NCBI GenBank assembly: GCA_028869095.1
Contig: JAGWTE010000003.1
Coordinates: forward strand, 1-36,740
From: Burkholderiales bacterium
GTDB lineage: Bacteria; Pseudomonadota; Gammaproteobacteria; Burkholderiales; Burkholderiaceae_C
Reading direction: 5' to 3'
DNA length: 36,740 bases
The position numbers and the translations under genes are program-made. Below the pieces are notes generated by a model. That model worked only from the letters and a program-made list of their open reading frames with translations, did not search any database and was not told the DNA's origin. Below are positions 24,684 through 34,088 of this stretch, in pieces. Within the stretch, counting starts at the first letter, position 1, and every line of letters starts with the position of its first letter.

Positions 24684-26648
24684 TTACCCATTCATTGTGC
24701 TCAGCAGCGTGCTGAATACCGACTGCGCGACTTGCAGTACTTTGGCTGCAGCCTGATAGTTTTGCTGGAACTGGATCATTTTGGCGGCTTCTTCGTCAAG
24801 GTTCACGCCAGTTTTGTTTTGCAACAATGTTTGCGATGCGTTCGATTGTTTGCTGGAGATGTCCGCCGACGTCGTGGCACTCTGAACCGTGACGCCGACG
24901 TTGCCGATCAATTGAGAGTACGCCGTGGTGATGCTGGCGCCGGGAACCAGGACATCTGAGGCCGGGTTGAGCGGGTCTGTGACGATGCGTTGCCGTCCGA
25001 CGATGTCTTCGTCGCGAAGGCCCAGCAAGCTCAATGCATTGCCGTTATTGTTGCCAGGGAACTGTGTGGCGCTGACCTGTAGTTTGTCGTTCTTGGCAGG
25101 CACGCCGTTCAGTTTGAGCTGCCAGCCGTTATAGGAAATGGGCGTGCCGGCCTTCCATGTCCCTGTGATCGAGACACCTGCCGTAGCATCTGTCAGCGTG
25201 TAGTTGCCTGCGCTGTCTGTAAATTGAATACGAACATCGTTGTAAGGCGTCGTCGCTTTCGATGTCACCGATAAAGATGCCACCGAGACGGTCCCTGTGT
25301 TGGCGGAATCAACTGTCCCGGTTACAGGGGATGCCGCAGCAATTCCACTGGGCTTGTCCAACACTCGTGTCATGTTGATGGCGGCATTGCCCACAGGCTG
25401 CAATATGAACTGATCCCCCGATGGAATGGGGCCAGAAATGCCGATCTTCATGCCATCAACGACGGAGCCGTTAGTGATTTTGCTGAAAGCAGTGTTATCG
25501 CTTAGGCGGGTGAGCTTGTAGGTGCCTGGATTGCTTGGGTCATTTTCCAGTCTGTAGTCACTCGCCTGTAGCTCTCTGCCATCCGTGACAGTGACGCTAA
25601 CAGGGGGACTGGTCAAAGATGAGGCGTTGAATCGGGACGGCAATACAGTCGGGGCCCCGACACTAAAAATGTTGGCTCCGGCAGATGAGGGCGTGCCCAG
25701 ATCCAGACCAAACGATTGTTGTTGGTTGACGCGCCAGCTTAATGCCGCGGCCATTTGCCCTAACTGATTTTTGGCAGCAGGAATGTCCTGATCTTGCAGC
25801 TGTATCAGTCCCTTGAGGCTGCCGCCTGTGATGGTGCTGCCATACAGAGGTGTGGTGCCGTTTGGATTGATCATGGAGACGCGCCCCTGCGTGGCGTCGA
25901 ATTTGTCGACTTCCACGGTCAGTTTCTCCGCAGTGTTCCCCAACACCAGCCGTTGCCCCCCCCCCATGAAAATGCTGAGGGATCCGTCATCTGCTGAGAC
26001 GGTTGATACCTGGACCTTGGTATTGAGTTGCTTGACCAGTTCGTCTCGGGTGTCCAGCAGGTCGTTGGGTGGCTGGCCACTGCCTTGAGCCATAGCAATT
26101 TTCTGGTTGATATCCGCGATTTGTTTGGTGATGTCGTTGACTTGGCTGACCGTTGCCTTCATGTCAGACATGACGCCGGCTTGCATGGAGGTCAGTTGCC
26201 CGGCGGCGTTCTGCATTTGGCTGGCCAAGTCCTGCGAGCGAGCGAGCGCGACTTGTCGAGCAGAGAGGTCTTGCGGTTGGTTGGCGACGTCAACGAAGGA
26301 ATTGAGCATCTGGCTGGACGCATAGCCCACGCCTGCTGTACCGGTCTGGAAGACTTTTTCTAGCTGCTTGAGCGTGTTGAGCCGAGTTTGATCTGCGGAA
26401 GATGTCGCCAGGTTGCTGTTGGCTTCTCGAGTGAGAAACTGATCACTGGCGCGTGACACGGTTTGAATCCGGACGCCTCGACCAAAGAAACCGGCACCAG
26501 AAAATTGTCCGCCTTCAGTGGCCAGTTCAACTGATTGCACCGAATAGCCAGCGGTGTTGGCGTTGCTGATGTTGTGGCTGACCGTCTGAAGCATGGCCGT
26601 ATTGGCCAACATGGCCCGGGTGCTCAGCGCAAGAACGTTTGATCCCAT
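24684..26648 (-). CDS. flgK: Flagellar hook-associated protein 1
   Basis: MGSNVLALSTRAMLANTAMLQTVSHNISNANTAGYSVQSVELATEGGQF...GVNLDEEAAKMIQFQQNYQAAAKVLQVAQSVFSTLLSTMNG. Confidence 0.97.
   Translation of the reverse strand: MGSNVLALSTRAMLANTAMLQTVSHNISNANTAGYSVQSVELATEGGQFSGAGFFGRGVRIQTVSRASDQFLTREANSNLATSSADQTRLNTLKQLEKVFQTGTAGVGYASSQMLNSFVDVANQPQDLSARQVALARSQDLASQMQNAAGQLTSMQAGVMSDMKATVSQVNDITKQIADINQKIAMAQGSGQPPNDLLDTRDELVKQLNTKVQVSTVSADDGSLSIFMGGGQRLVLGNTAEKLTVEVDKFDATQGRVSMINPNGTTPLYGSTITGGSLKGLIQLQDQDIPAAKNQLGQMAAALSWRVNQQQSFGLDLGTPSSAGANIFSVGAPTVLPSRFNASSLTSPPVSVTVTDGRELQASDYRLENDPSNPGTYKLTRLSDNTAFSKITNGSVVDGMKIGISGPIPSGDQFILQPVGNAAINMTRVLDKPSGIAAASPVTGTVDSANTGTVSVASLSVTSKATTPYNDVRIQFTDSAGNYTLTDATAGVSITGTWKAGTPISYNGWQLKLNGVPAKNDKLQVSATQFPGNNNGNALSLLGLRDEDIVGRQRIVTDPLNPASDVLVPGASITTAYSQLIGNVGVTVQSATTSADISSKQSNASQTLLQNKTGVNLDEEAAKMIQFQQNYQAAAKVLQVAQSVFSTLLSTMNG
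25956..25965 (-). repeat. Homopolymeric C10 (G10 on coding strand) inside flgK
   Basis: ccgttgCCCCCCCCCCatg on plus strand; encodes ATG GGG GGG GGG CAA (MGGGQ) in flgK. Confidence 0.9.
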
Positions 26649-26668
26649 GGTGTACTCCGATCAGCCAT

Positions 26669-27589
26669 TCAAGTGACGGAACGTTGCAGACGCAGCGTGG
26701 TGTTGATCGTCTTGGTCAACTTGTCCGCGTATGCGGGGTCTGTGGCATAACCCGCCTTTTGCAGTCCCTTGGCATAGTCCTTCACCGAATCGGCCATCGC
26801 AACGGTTTGACTGTAGCGCGGGCTTTGGCTCAATAGGCGTGCATGGTCGGTGAAGGCTTCTGCATACGAGTCATAGGCGCGGAATTTGGCCGTGACTTTT
26901 TTGGCAACACCGTTGGTGTATTCGGTGGTTGTCACTTCTGCCACTTTGCCCTTCCAGTCTGCGCCGGCTTTGATGCCGAACAGGTTGTGGCTGGGGGTGC
27001 CGTCTTTCATCTTGATTTCATGTTTGCCCCAGCCCGACTCCAGGGCGGCTTGACCAATGATGTTGGACGCCGGAATGCCGGTGGCACGTTCAGCGGCTTG
27101 TGCAGCCCATTGGTGCTGGCGCACAAAACGCTCGGACGGCGACAGGTTCTTGTCGTCGAATTGCACTTGCGTGTTGGCGGTCACGTCTGAGGTGGTCGAT
27201 TTCAGCGAGGGCAGGGTGACGGTGCTGTTGAAGCTGCTGGCATCTGCCTGGGTGCCTGTCTGTTGTGCGGCCGACTGTGTCGCCACGCCCATCTGGCGTT
27301 CCAGCTGCTTGGCAATCTTGTCGCCCAAGCCGCCGGGGATGCCGGTCATCTGGTTGGCAAACTGGGTGTCCAGCATGCTGGTGCCCATCTCGGTGGCCTG
27401 GTTGTCCAGCATGCCGGTGCTCATGGTGGAGGCACGCATGCTTTTCATCAGCTCTTGCATGAACAGGCCTTCGAGCTGCTTTGCCGCTTCTTTGATGCCG
27501 GCTTTGGGGTCGGTGCCCGAGGAGGACTTCAAACGGTCCAAAGACCGCAAGTCCATGCTCAAGCTGTTGCTGGTTTGTGAGAGTCCCAT
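26669..27589 (-). CDS. flgJ: Flagellar rod assembly protein / peptidoglycan hydrolase
   Basis: MGLSQTSNSLSMDLRSLDRLKSSS...AAKQLEGLFMQELMKSMRAST (rod-binding) plus glucosaminidase domain NIIGQAALESGWGKHEIKMKDGTPSHNLFGIKAG; start overlaps flgI stop. Confidence 0.95.
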   Translation of the reverse strand: MGLSQTSNSLSMDLRSLDRLKSSSGTDPKAGIKEAAKQLEGLFMQELMKSMRASTMSTGMLDNQATEMGTSMLDTQFANQMTGIPGGLGDKIAKQLERQMGVATQSAAQQTGTQADASSFNSTVTLPSLKSTTSDVTANTQVQFDDKNLSPSERFVRQHQWAAQAAERATGIPASNIIGQAALESGWGKHEIKMKDGTPSHNLFGIKAGADWKGKVAEVTTTEYTNGVAKKVTAKFRAYDSYAEAFTDHARLLSQSPRYSQTVAMADSVKDYAKGLQKAGYATDPAYADKLTKTINTTLRLQRSVT

Positions 27590-28719
27590 CAGATCACCTC
27601 TAACTCCGCCTCTAGTGCGCCAGCAGCCTTCATGGCTTGCAAGATGGCCAGCAGATCTTGCGGGTTGGCACCCAGGGTGTTGAGGGCCTTGACCACGTCG
27701 GTGAGCTTGGTGCCCGCTGGCAGTTGGATCAAGGAGCCGGGTTCTTGATTGATTCGGATGTCGGTCTTTTGGGTCGACACGGTTTGCCCTTGCGACAGGG
27801 CGTTGGGCTGGCTGATGACCGGGGTGGAACTGATGGTCACCGACAGATTGCCATGGGCCACCGCGCAAGGGCCAATGGTCACGGCCTGGTTGACCACGAT
27901 GGAGCCGGTGCGGGCATTGATGATGACCTTGGCAGCTGGGACGGCACGGTCGATGGGCAGGTTCTCCAGATCTGCCATGAAGGCCACGCGCTCACCGGGT
28001 TGCACGGGCAGGCGGACAGAGATCGTGCGGCCGTTGATGGCCTCGGCCACGCCAGCGCCCTTGGCCTTGTTGATGGTGTCGGCCACCTCGCGTGCGGTGT
28101 TGAAATCGTCCGCTTGCAGATCCAACTGGGCCACAGCGTTTTGCAACCAGGGTGTGGGCACGCTGCGCTCCACCGTCGCGCCGCCAGGGATGCGGCCGGC
28201 ACTGAGGTGGTTGATCTGGACCTTGGAGCCGCCTGCAGCAGCACCTGCACCGCCCACGATCAGGTTGCCTTGGGCCATGGCATAAATCTGTCCGTCCATG
28301 CCTTTGAGAGGCGTTGCAATCAGGGTGCCGCCGCGCAGGGACTTGGCATTGGCCAAAGACGAGACGTTGATGTCCAGTTCTTGGCCAGGTTGCGCAAACG
28401 GAGGCAGGGTGGCGGTGACCAGGACTGCGGCCACGTTTTTGAGTTGCATGGTGGTGCCATTGGGTACGGTGATGCCCAACTGCTGCAACATGGCGTTCAA
28501 GCTTTGCGCTGTGAAGGGAGCCGAGGTGGTCTGGTCGCCTGTGCCATCCAGGCCCACGACCAGGCCATAGCCCATCAACTGGTTGGAGCGCACGCCTTGA
28601 ACGGCGGCGATTTCTTTCAGACGGACCGCTTTGGCTTCAATCGGCCACCACAGGGCTGCCGATGCGGCCATGAAGGCCATGGCGATGAGCCATTTGAGGA
28701 TGCGATCGGAGGTGTTCAT
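27589..28719 (-). CDS. flgI: Flagellar P-ring protein
   Basis: RLKEIAAVQGVRSNQLMGYGLVVGLDGTGDQTTSAPFTAQSLNAMLQQLGITVPNGT. Confidence 0.97.
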   Translation of the reverse strand: MNTSDRILKWLIAMAFMAASAALWWPIEAKAVRLKEIAAVQGVRSNQLMGYGLVVGLDGTGDQTTSAPFTAQSLNAMLQQLGITVPNGTTMQLKNVAAVLVTATLPPFAQPGQELDINVSSLANAKSLRGGTLIATPLKGMDGQIYAMAQGNLIVGGAGAAAGGSKVQINHLSAGRIPGGATVERSVPTPWLQNAVAQLDLQADDFNTAREVADTINKAKGAGVAEAINGRTISVRLPVQPGERVAFMADLENLPIDRAVPAAKVIINARTGSIVVNQAVTIGPCAVAHGNLSVTISSTPVISQPNALSQGQTVSTQKTDIRINQEPGSLIQLPAGTKLTDVVKALNTLGANPQDLLAILQAMKAAGALEAELEVI

Positions 28720-28761
28720 GGGGCCGACTCTTTTGAGGGTTCGGTCCCATTTTGAGCAACT

Positions 28762-29442
28762 TTAGAGCGGGAGAATGTTCAAAAAGAAGCGTGCTAGCCA
28801 GCCTATTCCTTGCGCTTCAGACTGGGCACCCCGTCCCTTTTGCTCGATCCGCACGTTGGCAATCTGGGTGGAGGCCACCGTGTTGCCCGGTTGGATCGTG
28901 GCCGGATCGATCTGGCCCGAGAACTTCAGGATGTCGACGTTCTTGGCCACGCCAATTTGCTTCTCACCGGAAATGATCAGGTGCCCGTTGGGCAGCACTT
29001 CCACCACCGTGCAAGTGACGATGCCGGAGAAATTGTTGCTGCTCTCGGTCGTGCCTTTGCCATCAAACGCATTGGCCGACTTGCCGTTGATATCGAGCTT
29101 GCCCAACTGGTCAGATCGGATCAGAGGAACTGCTGCAATGGATCCAGAGACGCTGCCAGTCTTGGAAATGGAGCTGGTTGTCTTTTGTTTGGCGGAAATC
29201 TTCTCGTCAATCGTCACGGTCACGATGTCACCCACCATCCGGGCTCGATAAGTCTCGTACAGCGGGCGGTAGCTGGCCGCTTGAAAGATGGCGCCGTTGT
29301 TGACGGGGACATAGCGAGCCGCCTCGGGCCGAGCCTGAGTGGGCTCAATCACATCCACGGTGGGGGCGGTCGCCATGCACCCGCTCAGGGCCAGCGCGGC
29401 CAAAGCGGCGGCGGCCAGGTGACTAGACGAGAAGAGCTTCAT
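28762..29442 (-). CDS. flgH: Flagellar L-ring lipoprotein
   Basis: Lipobox LALSGC; SLYETYRARMVGDIVTVTIDEKI-type region; LPNGHLIISGEKQIGVAKNVDILKFSGQIDPATIQPGNTVASTQIANVRIE. Confidence 0.97.
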   Translation of the reverse strand: MKLFSSSHLAAAALAALALSGCMATAPTVDVIEPTQARPEAARYVPVNNGAIFQAASYRPLYETYRARMVGDIVTVTIDEKISAKQKTTSSISKTGSVSGSIAAVPLIRSDQLGKLDINGKSANAFDGKGTTESSNNFSGIVTCTVVEVLPNGHLIISGEKQIGVAKNVDILKFSGQIDPATIQPGNTVASTQIANVRIEQKGRGAQSEAQGIGWLARFFLNILPL

Positions 29443-30224
29443 CACAGTTGTCCCAGGCGTTGCAGCATTTGATCCGAGGTCTGGATCGCCTTGGAGTTGA
29501 GCTCGTAGGCGCGCTGAGTCTGGATCATGGACACCAACTCTTCGACCACGTTCACGTTGGATGTTTCGACGAAGCCTTGCGATACCGTGCCCATGCTGTT
29601 AGTGCCGGGGGCAGCGGTTTGTGGTGTGCCGGACGAGGCCGTTTCGGCAAAGATATTCTGCCCCTTGGGATCCAGGCCGGGCGGGTTGATGAAGCTGGCC
29701 AATTGGATCTGCCCCAGATTCTGCGGTGTTGTCTGGCCGGGCAGCAAAGCGGTCACGGTGCCATCGTTGCCAATGGTCAGGCTGGTGGCATTGGCCGGCA
29801 CGGTGATGCCGGGCTGTACCAGGTAGCCGTTGTTGGTGACGATCTGGCCTTGACTGTCCAGTTTGAACGAACCATCGCGGGTATAGCCCGTGGTGCCATC
29901 GGGCATCTGTACCTGGAAAAAACCGTTGCCATTGATGGCGACGTCCAGATTGTTGCTGCTCGATTGCAAACTGCCTTGGGTGAACAGGCGCGAAGTGGCC
30001 ACCGGACGGACGCCCAGGCCCACTTGCAAGCCGGTCGGCAGTTGGGTCTGCTCGGAACTGTTGGCACCGCTTTGACGCAGGTTCTGGTACATCAGGTCTT
30101 CAAAGACCGCGTGCGAACGCTTGTACCCATTGGTGCCACTGTTGGCCAGGTTGTTGGAAATGTGATCCAGCTGGGTTTGCTGGGCTTCCATGCCGGACTT
30201 TGAGATCCACAGTGAACGCATCAT
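29442..30224 (-). CDS. flgG: Flagellar distal rod protein
   Basis: [51 protein letters not shown]...[32 protein letters not shown]. Confidence 0.97.
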   Translation of the reverse strand: MMRSLWISKSGMEAQQTQLDHISNNLANSGTNGYKRSHAVFEDLMYQNLRQSGANSSEQTQLPTGLQVGLGVRPVATSRLFTQGSLQSSSNNLDVAINGNGFFQVQMPDGTTGYTRDGSFKLDSQGQIVTNNGYLVQPGITVPANATSLTIGNDGTVTALLPGQTTPQNLGQIQLASFINPPGLDPKGQNIFAETASSGTPQTAAPGTNSMGTVSQGFVETSNVNVVEELVSMIQTQRAYELNSKAIQTSDQMLQRLGQL

Positions 30225-30257
30225 GGCCGTTCTCCTTTGACTACAGGGCTAAATCGA

Positions 30258-30992
30258 TCAACCACCGCTGTTGGACAGCAGCTGGGTTGCGGCTTTTTCA
30301 TCCGCCTCGGCGGTTTGAAGCAGCTTCATCTGGGTTTCAAACTGGCGCGCAGCGGAGATCATCGCCACCATGTTTTCAATCGGGTTCACGTTCGATCCTT
30401 CGAGCGAACGGTCTTGCAAACGCGCATTGGGGTCCGCAGGCAAGTCGGTACCATCACCACTGCGAAACAGGCCGTCTTCTCCGCGGACCAGTTTGTCTTC
30501 GGGCGTCACCATCTTGAGCTTGCCCACCGTGGTGCTCTTGCCATTGGCCTGCCTGGCACTGACGGTACCGTCAGGTGCAATGCTGGGCTCTGTGTTGGCG
30601 GGCAGGCTGATCGGGCCACCGTCGCCCAGTACGGTCAAGCCGTTCTGGGTGACCAGCGTGCCTTCGGTGTTCACGGCCAGCGAGCCAAATCGCGTGTAAG
30701 CCTCGGTGCCATCCAGACCCTGAACGCCCAGCCAGGACTTGCCTTGCATGGCCACGTCCAGTGAACGGCCGGTGAAGTTGATGGGACCAGTGGCGTCGTC
30801 GTAGCCGACGGTAGTTTCCAGTGCATAGACGCGGGTACTGGCGCCATCGCCTCGCACCGGAACGGCTCGCACGGCCTGCAGCTCGGCTCGAAAACCGGTG
30901 GTGCTGACGTTGGCCAGATTGTGCGACAGCACATCCTGACGCTGCATATTGGTCTTGGCGCCAGCCATGCCCAAGTAAATCATGCGGTCCAT
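30258..30992 (-). CDS. flgF: Flagellar proximal rod protein
   Basis: MDRMIYLGMAGAKTNMQRQDVLSHNLANVSTTGFRAELQAVRAVPV. Confidence 0.96.
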   Translation of the reverse strand: MDRMIYLGMAGAKTNMQRQDVLSHNLANVSTTGFRAELQAVRAVPVRGDGASTRVYALETTVGYDDATGPINFTGRSLDVAMQGKSWLGVQGLDGTEAYTRFGSLAVNTEGTLVTQNGLTVLGDGGPISLPANTEPSIAPDGTVSARQANGKSTTVGKLKMVTPEDKLVRGEDGLFRSGDGTDLPADPNARLQDRSLEGSNVNPIENMVAMISAARQFETQMKLLQTAEADEKAATQLLSNSGG

Positions 30993-31004
30993 GTGTGACT
31001 CCTA

Positions 31005-32348
31005 TCAACGCATGTTCACCAGGGTCTGTAGCACCTGGTCTTCGGTCTTGATGGTTTGCGCGTTGGCTTGGTACATGCGCTGCGCCACCATCATGTTGAC
31101 CAATTCACCCGTCAGGTCGACGTTGGACTCTTCCAGTGCGCCGGCTTGCAGGGCGCCGATGTTGCCCGCACCAGGCGTACCTACGACCGGGTCACCCGAG
31201 GCAAACGTGCTTGACCATTCGTTACCACCTTGGGGCTGAAGCCCCTGGGGGTTGCGGAAGGTGGCGAGCTCGACTTGGCCAGCAGGCTTGGATTGCCCGT
31301 TGGAGTAGCGAGCCATCACGATGCCACTGGGGTCAACCGATATGCTGGACAACTGACCTGGGGCATAGCCAGTTTGAGCCAAATTGGTGATGCTGAATGC
31401 AGCGCCATATTCAGTCGTCTGGGACATGTCCATCTTGACGCCAGTGATGGGCTGGGTCAGCGCGCCACTGGCCATGGTCGAAGCCGGGATCGTGGGGAGC
31501 GTGAATATACCGTTGGAGACGGTGGATTTTACGGCGCCAGTGTTGTCGTAGGTCGATATGGTTCCTGCACTACCTGGGGCGCTGAGTCCGCTGGTGTTGG
31601 TGGCGGTGCCGCCTGATGCGGGGAATGTGAACGACGCCACGCGCATGGCTGTGGGTGGCGTGCCGCCATTATTCAGGACCGGGGTGCCGTTGGCCGTGGC
31701 ATACATGTCCCAGTTGTCCGCTGATGTCTTGACATAGTAGTAGTTCAAGCTGACGGCTTGTCCCTTTGTGTCATAGACTGTTTGCGAAGTGGAGAAGTTG
31801 TAGGTACGGGGGTCTGTGAAGTCCAGGGGGGTCTGGGTTGGAACGGCTTGACGTGAATCGAAGTTCATTTCCATGGTGATCTGATCGGTCGCGTGCGGTG
31901 CGATGCCGGAAGTCGGCAATTGCAGGGGGGAGGCTGTACCAGACACAATGGTGCCTCGCGTATCGGCCTGATAGCCCAGCAGCTTGTGACCTTGGTTATT
32001 GACGATGTAACCATTGCGGTCAATCTTGAACTGCCCGTTACGGGTGTACATCGTGGGCTTGCTGCCATCGGTCACTTGAAAGAAGCCATTGCCGTTGATG
32101 GCCATGTCCATCGGGCTGTTGGTGGTGGTGATGTTGCCCTGAGTGAACTGTTGAGATACCGACGCGACGGTGGCGCCAATCCCGACATTGTTTGAACCGG
32201 CGCCACTCAATGCAGAAGCGTACATGTCGGCAAACTCAGCACGCGACGACTTGGCGCCGTAGGTGCCCGCATTGGCCACGTTGTTGCCAATCACTTCGAG
32301 GTTGCGGGACGAGACGTTCAGACCGGAAAGACCTTGTTGGAAGCCCAT
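31005..32348 (-). CDS. flgE: Flagellar hook protein
   Basis: MGFQQGLSGLNVSSRNLEVIGNNVANAGTYGAKSSRAEFADMYA...LVNMMVAQRMYQANAQTIKTEDQVLQTLVNMR. Confidence 0.97.
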   Translation of the reverse strand: MGFQQGLSGLNVSSRNLEVIGNNVANAGTYGAKSSRAEFADMYASALSGAGSNNVGIGATVASVSQQFTQGNITTTNSPMDMAINGNGFFQVTDGSKPTMYTRNGQFKIDRNGYIVNNQGHKLLGYQADTRGTIVSGTASPLQLPTSGIAPHATDQITMEMNFDSRQAVPTQTPLDFTDPRTYNFSTSQTVYDTKGQAVSLNYYYVKTSADNWDMYATANGTPVLNNGGTPPTAMRVASFTFPASGGTATNTSGLSAPGSAGTISTYDNTGAVKSTVSNGIFTLPTIPASTMASGALTQPITGVKMDMSQTTEYGAAFSITNLAQTGYAPGQLSSISVDPSGIVMARYSNGQSKPAGQVELATFRNPQGLQPQGGNEWSSTFASGDPVVGTPGAGNIGALQAGALEESNVDLTGELVNMMVAQRMYQANAQTIKTEDQVLQTLVNMR

Positions 32349-32395
32349 GGTGTGATCCTTTCAATGTGAGGTAATGCTGGGTAATTGAGAGTTGA

Positions 32396-33073
32396 TCAAC
32401 CCACGGCTTTGATCTTGCTGTAGGCCAAGGTGCCGCTGTTGCGCAGTTCCAGATTGACGCCGCCAGTGCTGGTGTTGCTGACTGCATCGACTTGGTCCAG
32501 CATGAGCGACGTTGATGTGACAGCTGTGCTGCCATTGGTGGCTTTGACTTTGAAGGTGAAGGCCTGATTGGCATTGACGCCAGAAGGCGGCGTCCAGGTG
32601 AAATCCTGGCGTCCCGCGGCCAAGGTTCCTTTGTCGATGGTGTCGACGACCGTGCCATTCGCGGATAACACGTTAATGGAAACGCTTTTGGCATTGGCAT
32701 CAAGATCGAAGGCGCCACCAGCGGTTCCGGTGGTGCTGTCGACATTGAGTTGGTTGCCGTCGACCAGCACCTTGTGTCCGACTACGTTTGCAGCTTGCAG
32801 TAGCTGCATCTGTGAAAAGTTTGTACCTACCGATTGAACGGTGGTGTTGAGCTTGTCGATGCCGGTCACCGTGTTGATTTGCGCCATCTGGCTGGTGACC
32901 TGGGCGTTGTCCATCGGATTGAGCGGATCCTGATTTTTCATTTGGGTGACCAAAAGCTTGAGGAAGCGGTCAGCCGTGGCGTCCGTGGTGCTTTTGGCGC
33001 TGGAGTCCTTCTGGGTGGCCAGATAGGCGTCCAAACCCGAGGTGCCGGAGGTGGCGGAAGTGGTCGAAGTCAT
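32396..33073 (-). CDS. flgD: Flagellar hook assembly (capping) protein
   Basis: ADRFLKLLVTQMKNQDPLNPMDNAQVTSQMAQINTVTGIDKLNTT. Confidence 0.96.
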   Translation of the reverse strand: MTSTTSATSGTSGLDAYLATQKDSSAKSTTDATADRFLKLLVTQMKNQDPLNPMDNAQVTSQMAQINTVTGIDKLNTTVQSVGTNFSQMQLLQAANVVGHKVLVDGNQLNVDSTTGTAGGAFDLDANAKSVSINVLSANGTVVDTIDKGTLAAGRQDFTWTPPSGVNANQAFTFKVKATNGSTAVTSTSLMLDQVDAVSNTSTGGVNLELRNSGTLAYSKIKAVG

Positions 33074-33097
33074 GTCGAGGCCTTTTCGTTAGTGGGT

Positions 33098-33508
33098 TTA
33101 GCTGCCTTGACCCATTTGCAGGGTCTTGCTCAGCAGGCTCTTGGTCGTGTTCATGACCTCGATGTTGTTTTGATAGGAGCGGGAAGCGGAGATCATGTTG
33201 ACCATCTCTTCCACGGTGTTGACGTTGCTGTAGGTGACGTAGCCATCCGCATCAGCCTGCGGGTGCTTGGGGTCCAGCACGCGGCGGCCGGGGCTGTTGT
33301 CCTCGGTCACTTGGGACACGGTCACGCCAGCGGTGCCCACATCGCCCATGGGGGTGGTGCTGAACACCACCTGACGGGCCTTGTAGGGCGAGCGGTCGGG
33401 GCCGGCCACGGTGTCGGCGTTGGCCAGGTTGGAGGCCACCACGTTCAGGCGCTGAGACTGCGCACTGACCGCACTGCCAGAGACGTTGAAGATCTTGAAC
33501 ATCGACAT
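33098..33508 (-). CDS. flgC: Flagellar proximal rod protein
   Basis: MSMFKIFNVSGSAVSAQSQRLNVVASNLANADTVAGPDRSPYKARQVVF...NTVEEMVNMISASRSYQNNIEVMNTTKSLLSKTLQMGQ. Confidence 0.97.
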   Translation of the reverse strand: MSMFKIFNVSGSAVSAQSQRLNVVASNLANADTVAGPDRSPYKARQVVFSTTPMGDVGTAGVTVSQVTEDNSPGRRVLDPKHPQADADGYVTYSNVNTVEEMVNMISASRSYQNNIEVMNTTKSLLSKTLQMGQGS

Positions 33509-33519
33509 GGCGATCTCCT

Positions 33520-33960
33520 TTATTGACCCGTGATGGCCGTGTTGAGCGTGCGCACCTGCGAGTTGATGAAGCGCAGGGTGGCTTCATAGCGCACGGTGTT
33601 GTCGGCGAAGTTGGCGCGTTCGCGGTCCAGGTCCACCGTGTTGCTGTCCAGATTGGTTTGCGAGGCGCTGGCGTAACCCAGTTCAGGTTGACCACGGCTG
33701 CCAGCGGGGGTGCCATTGAGGCCCAGGTGGCCGGCGCTGGAGCCGGCCAGTTGCAAACGGGTGCTGCTGGCGAGGGACGATTCACCCACAGATTGCTGCC
33801 CCGTGGCCTGACGCAGGGCAGACGAGAAATCAAAGTCCTTGCTGACATAGCCAGGCGTGTCCGCGTTGGCGATGTTGCTGGCAATCAGGCGTTGGCGTTC
33901 CGAGCGCAACGAGAGCGCTTCGGACTGGAAGTTCAGGGTATCGGTCAATCTGTTCAACAT
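33520..33960 (-). CDS. flgB: Flagellar proximal rod protein
   Basis: MLNRLTDTLNFQSEALSLRSERQRLIASNIANADTPGYVSKDFDFSSAL. Confidence 0.96.
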   Translation of the reverse strand: MLNRLTDTLNFQSEALSLRSERQRLIASNIANADTPGYVSKDFDFSSALRQATGQQSVGESSLASSTRLQLAGSSAGHLGLNGTPAGSRGQPELGYASASQTNLDSNTVDLDRERANFADNTVRYEATLRFINSQVRTLNTAITGQ

Positions 33961-34088
33961 GGCGTTTCTCCACGCAGCTTGCTGGACATGTTGATCGTCT
34001 GGCGGGAAAACATGAGCCCGAATAAACGGGGTTTCCTGCCTCATTTCCCACCCTTGCGTGGCCGTCAGATCCGTAGAGTCAACTCACC

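Noticed and set aside
26649-26720. FliA promoter directly upstream of flgK
   Set aside because: No TAAA-N15-GCCGATAA-like match seen on the minus strand in the flgJ/flgK junction; read-through from upstream appears sufficient.
27590-27868. N-terminal extension of the flgJ ORF
   Set aside because: Out-of-frame reading of flgI; MGLSQTSNS at 27589 is the natural FlgJ start with an overlapping stop/start.
27637-28755. 372-aa plus-strand ORF antisense to flgI
   Set aside because: Opposite strand encodes a clear FlgI; the antisense ORF is a low-complexity His/Gly/Asp-rich translation typical of high-GC shadow ORFs.
34012-34032. CCCG-AATAAA-CGGG dyad in the flgB/flgA divergent region as an FlhDC site
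   Set aside because: Only 4-bp arms and no convincing match to the FlhDC consensus; likely chance.
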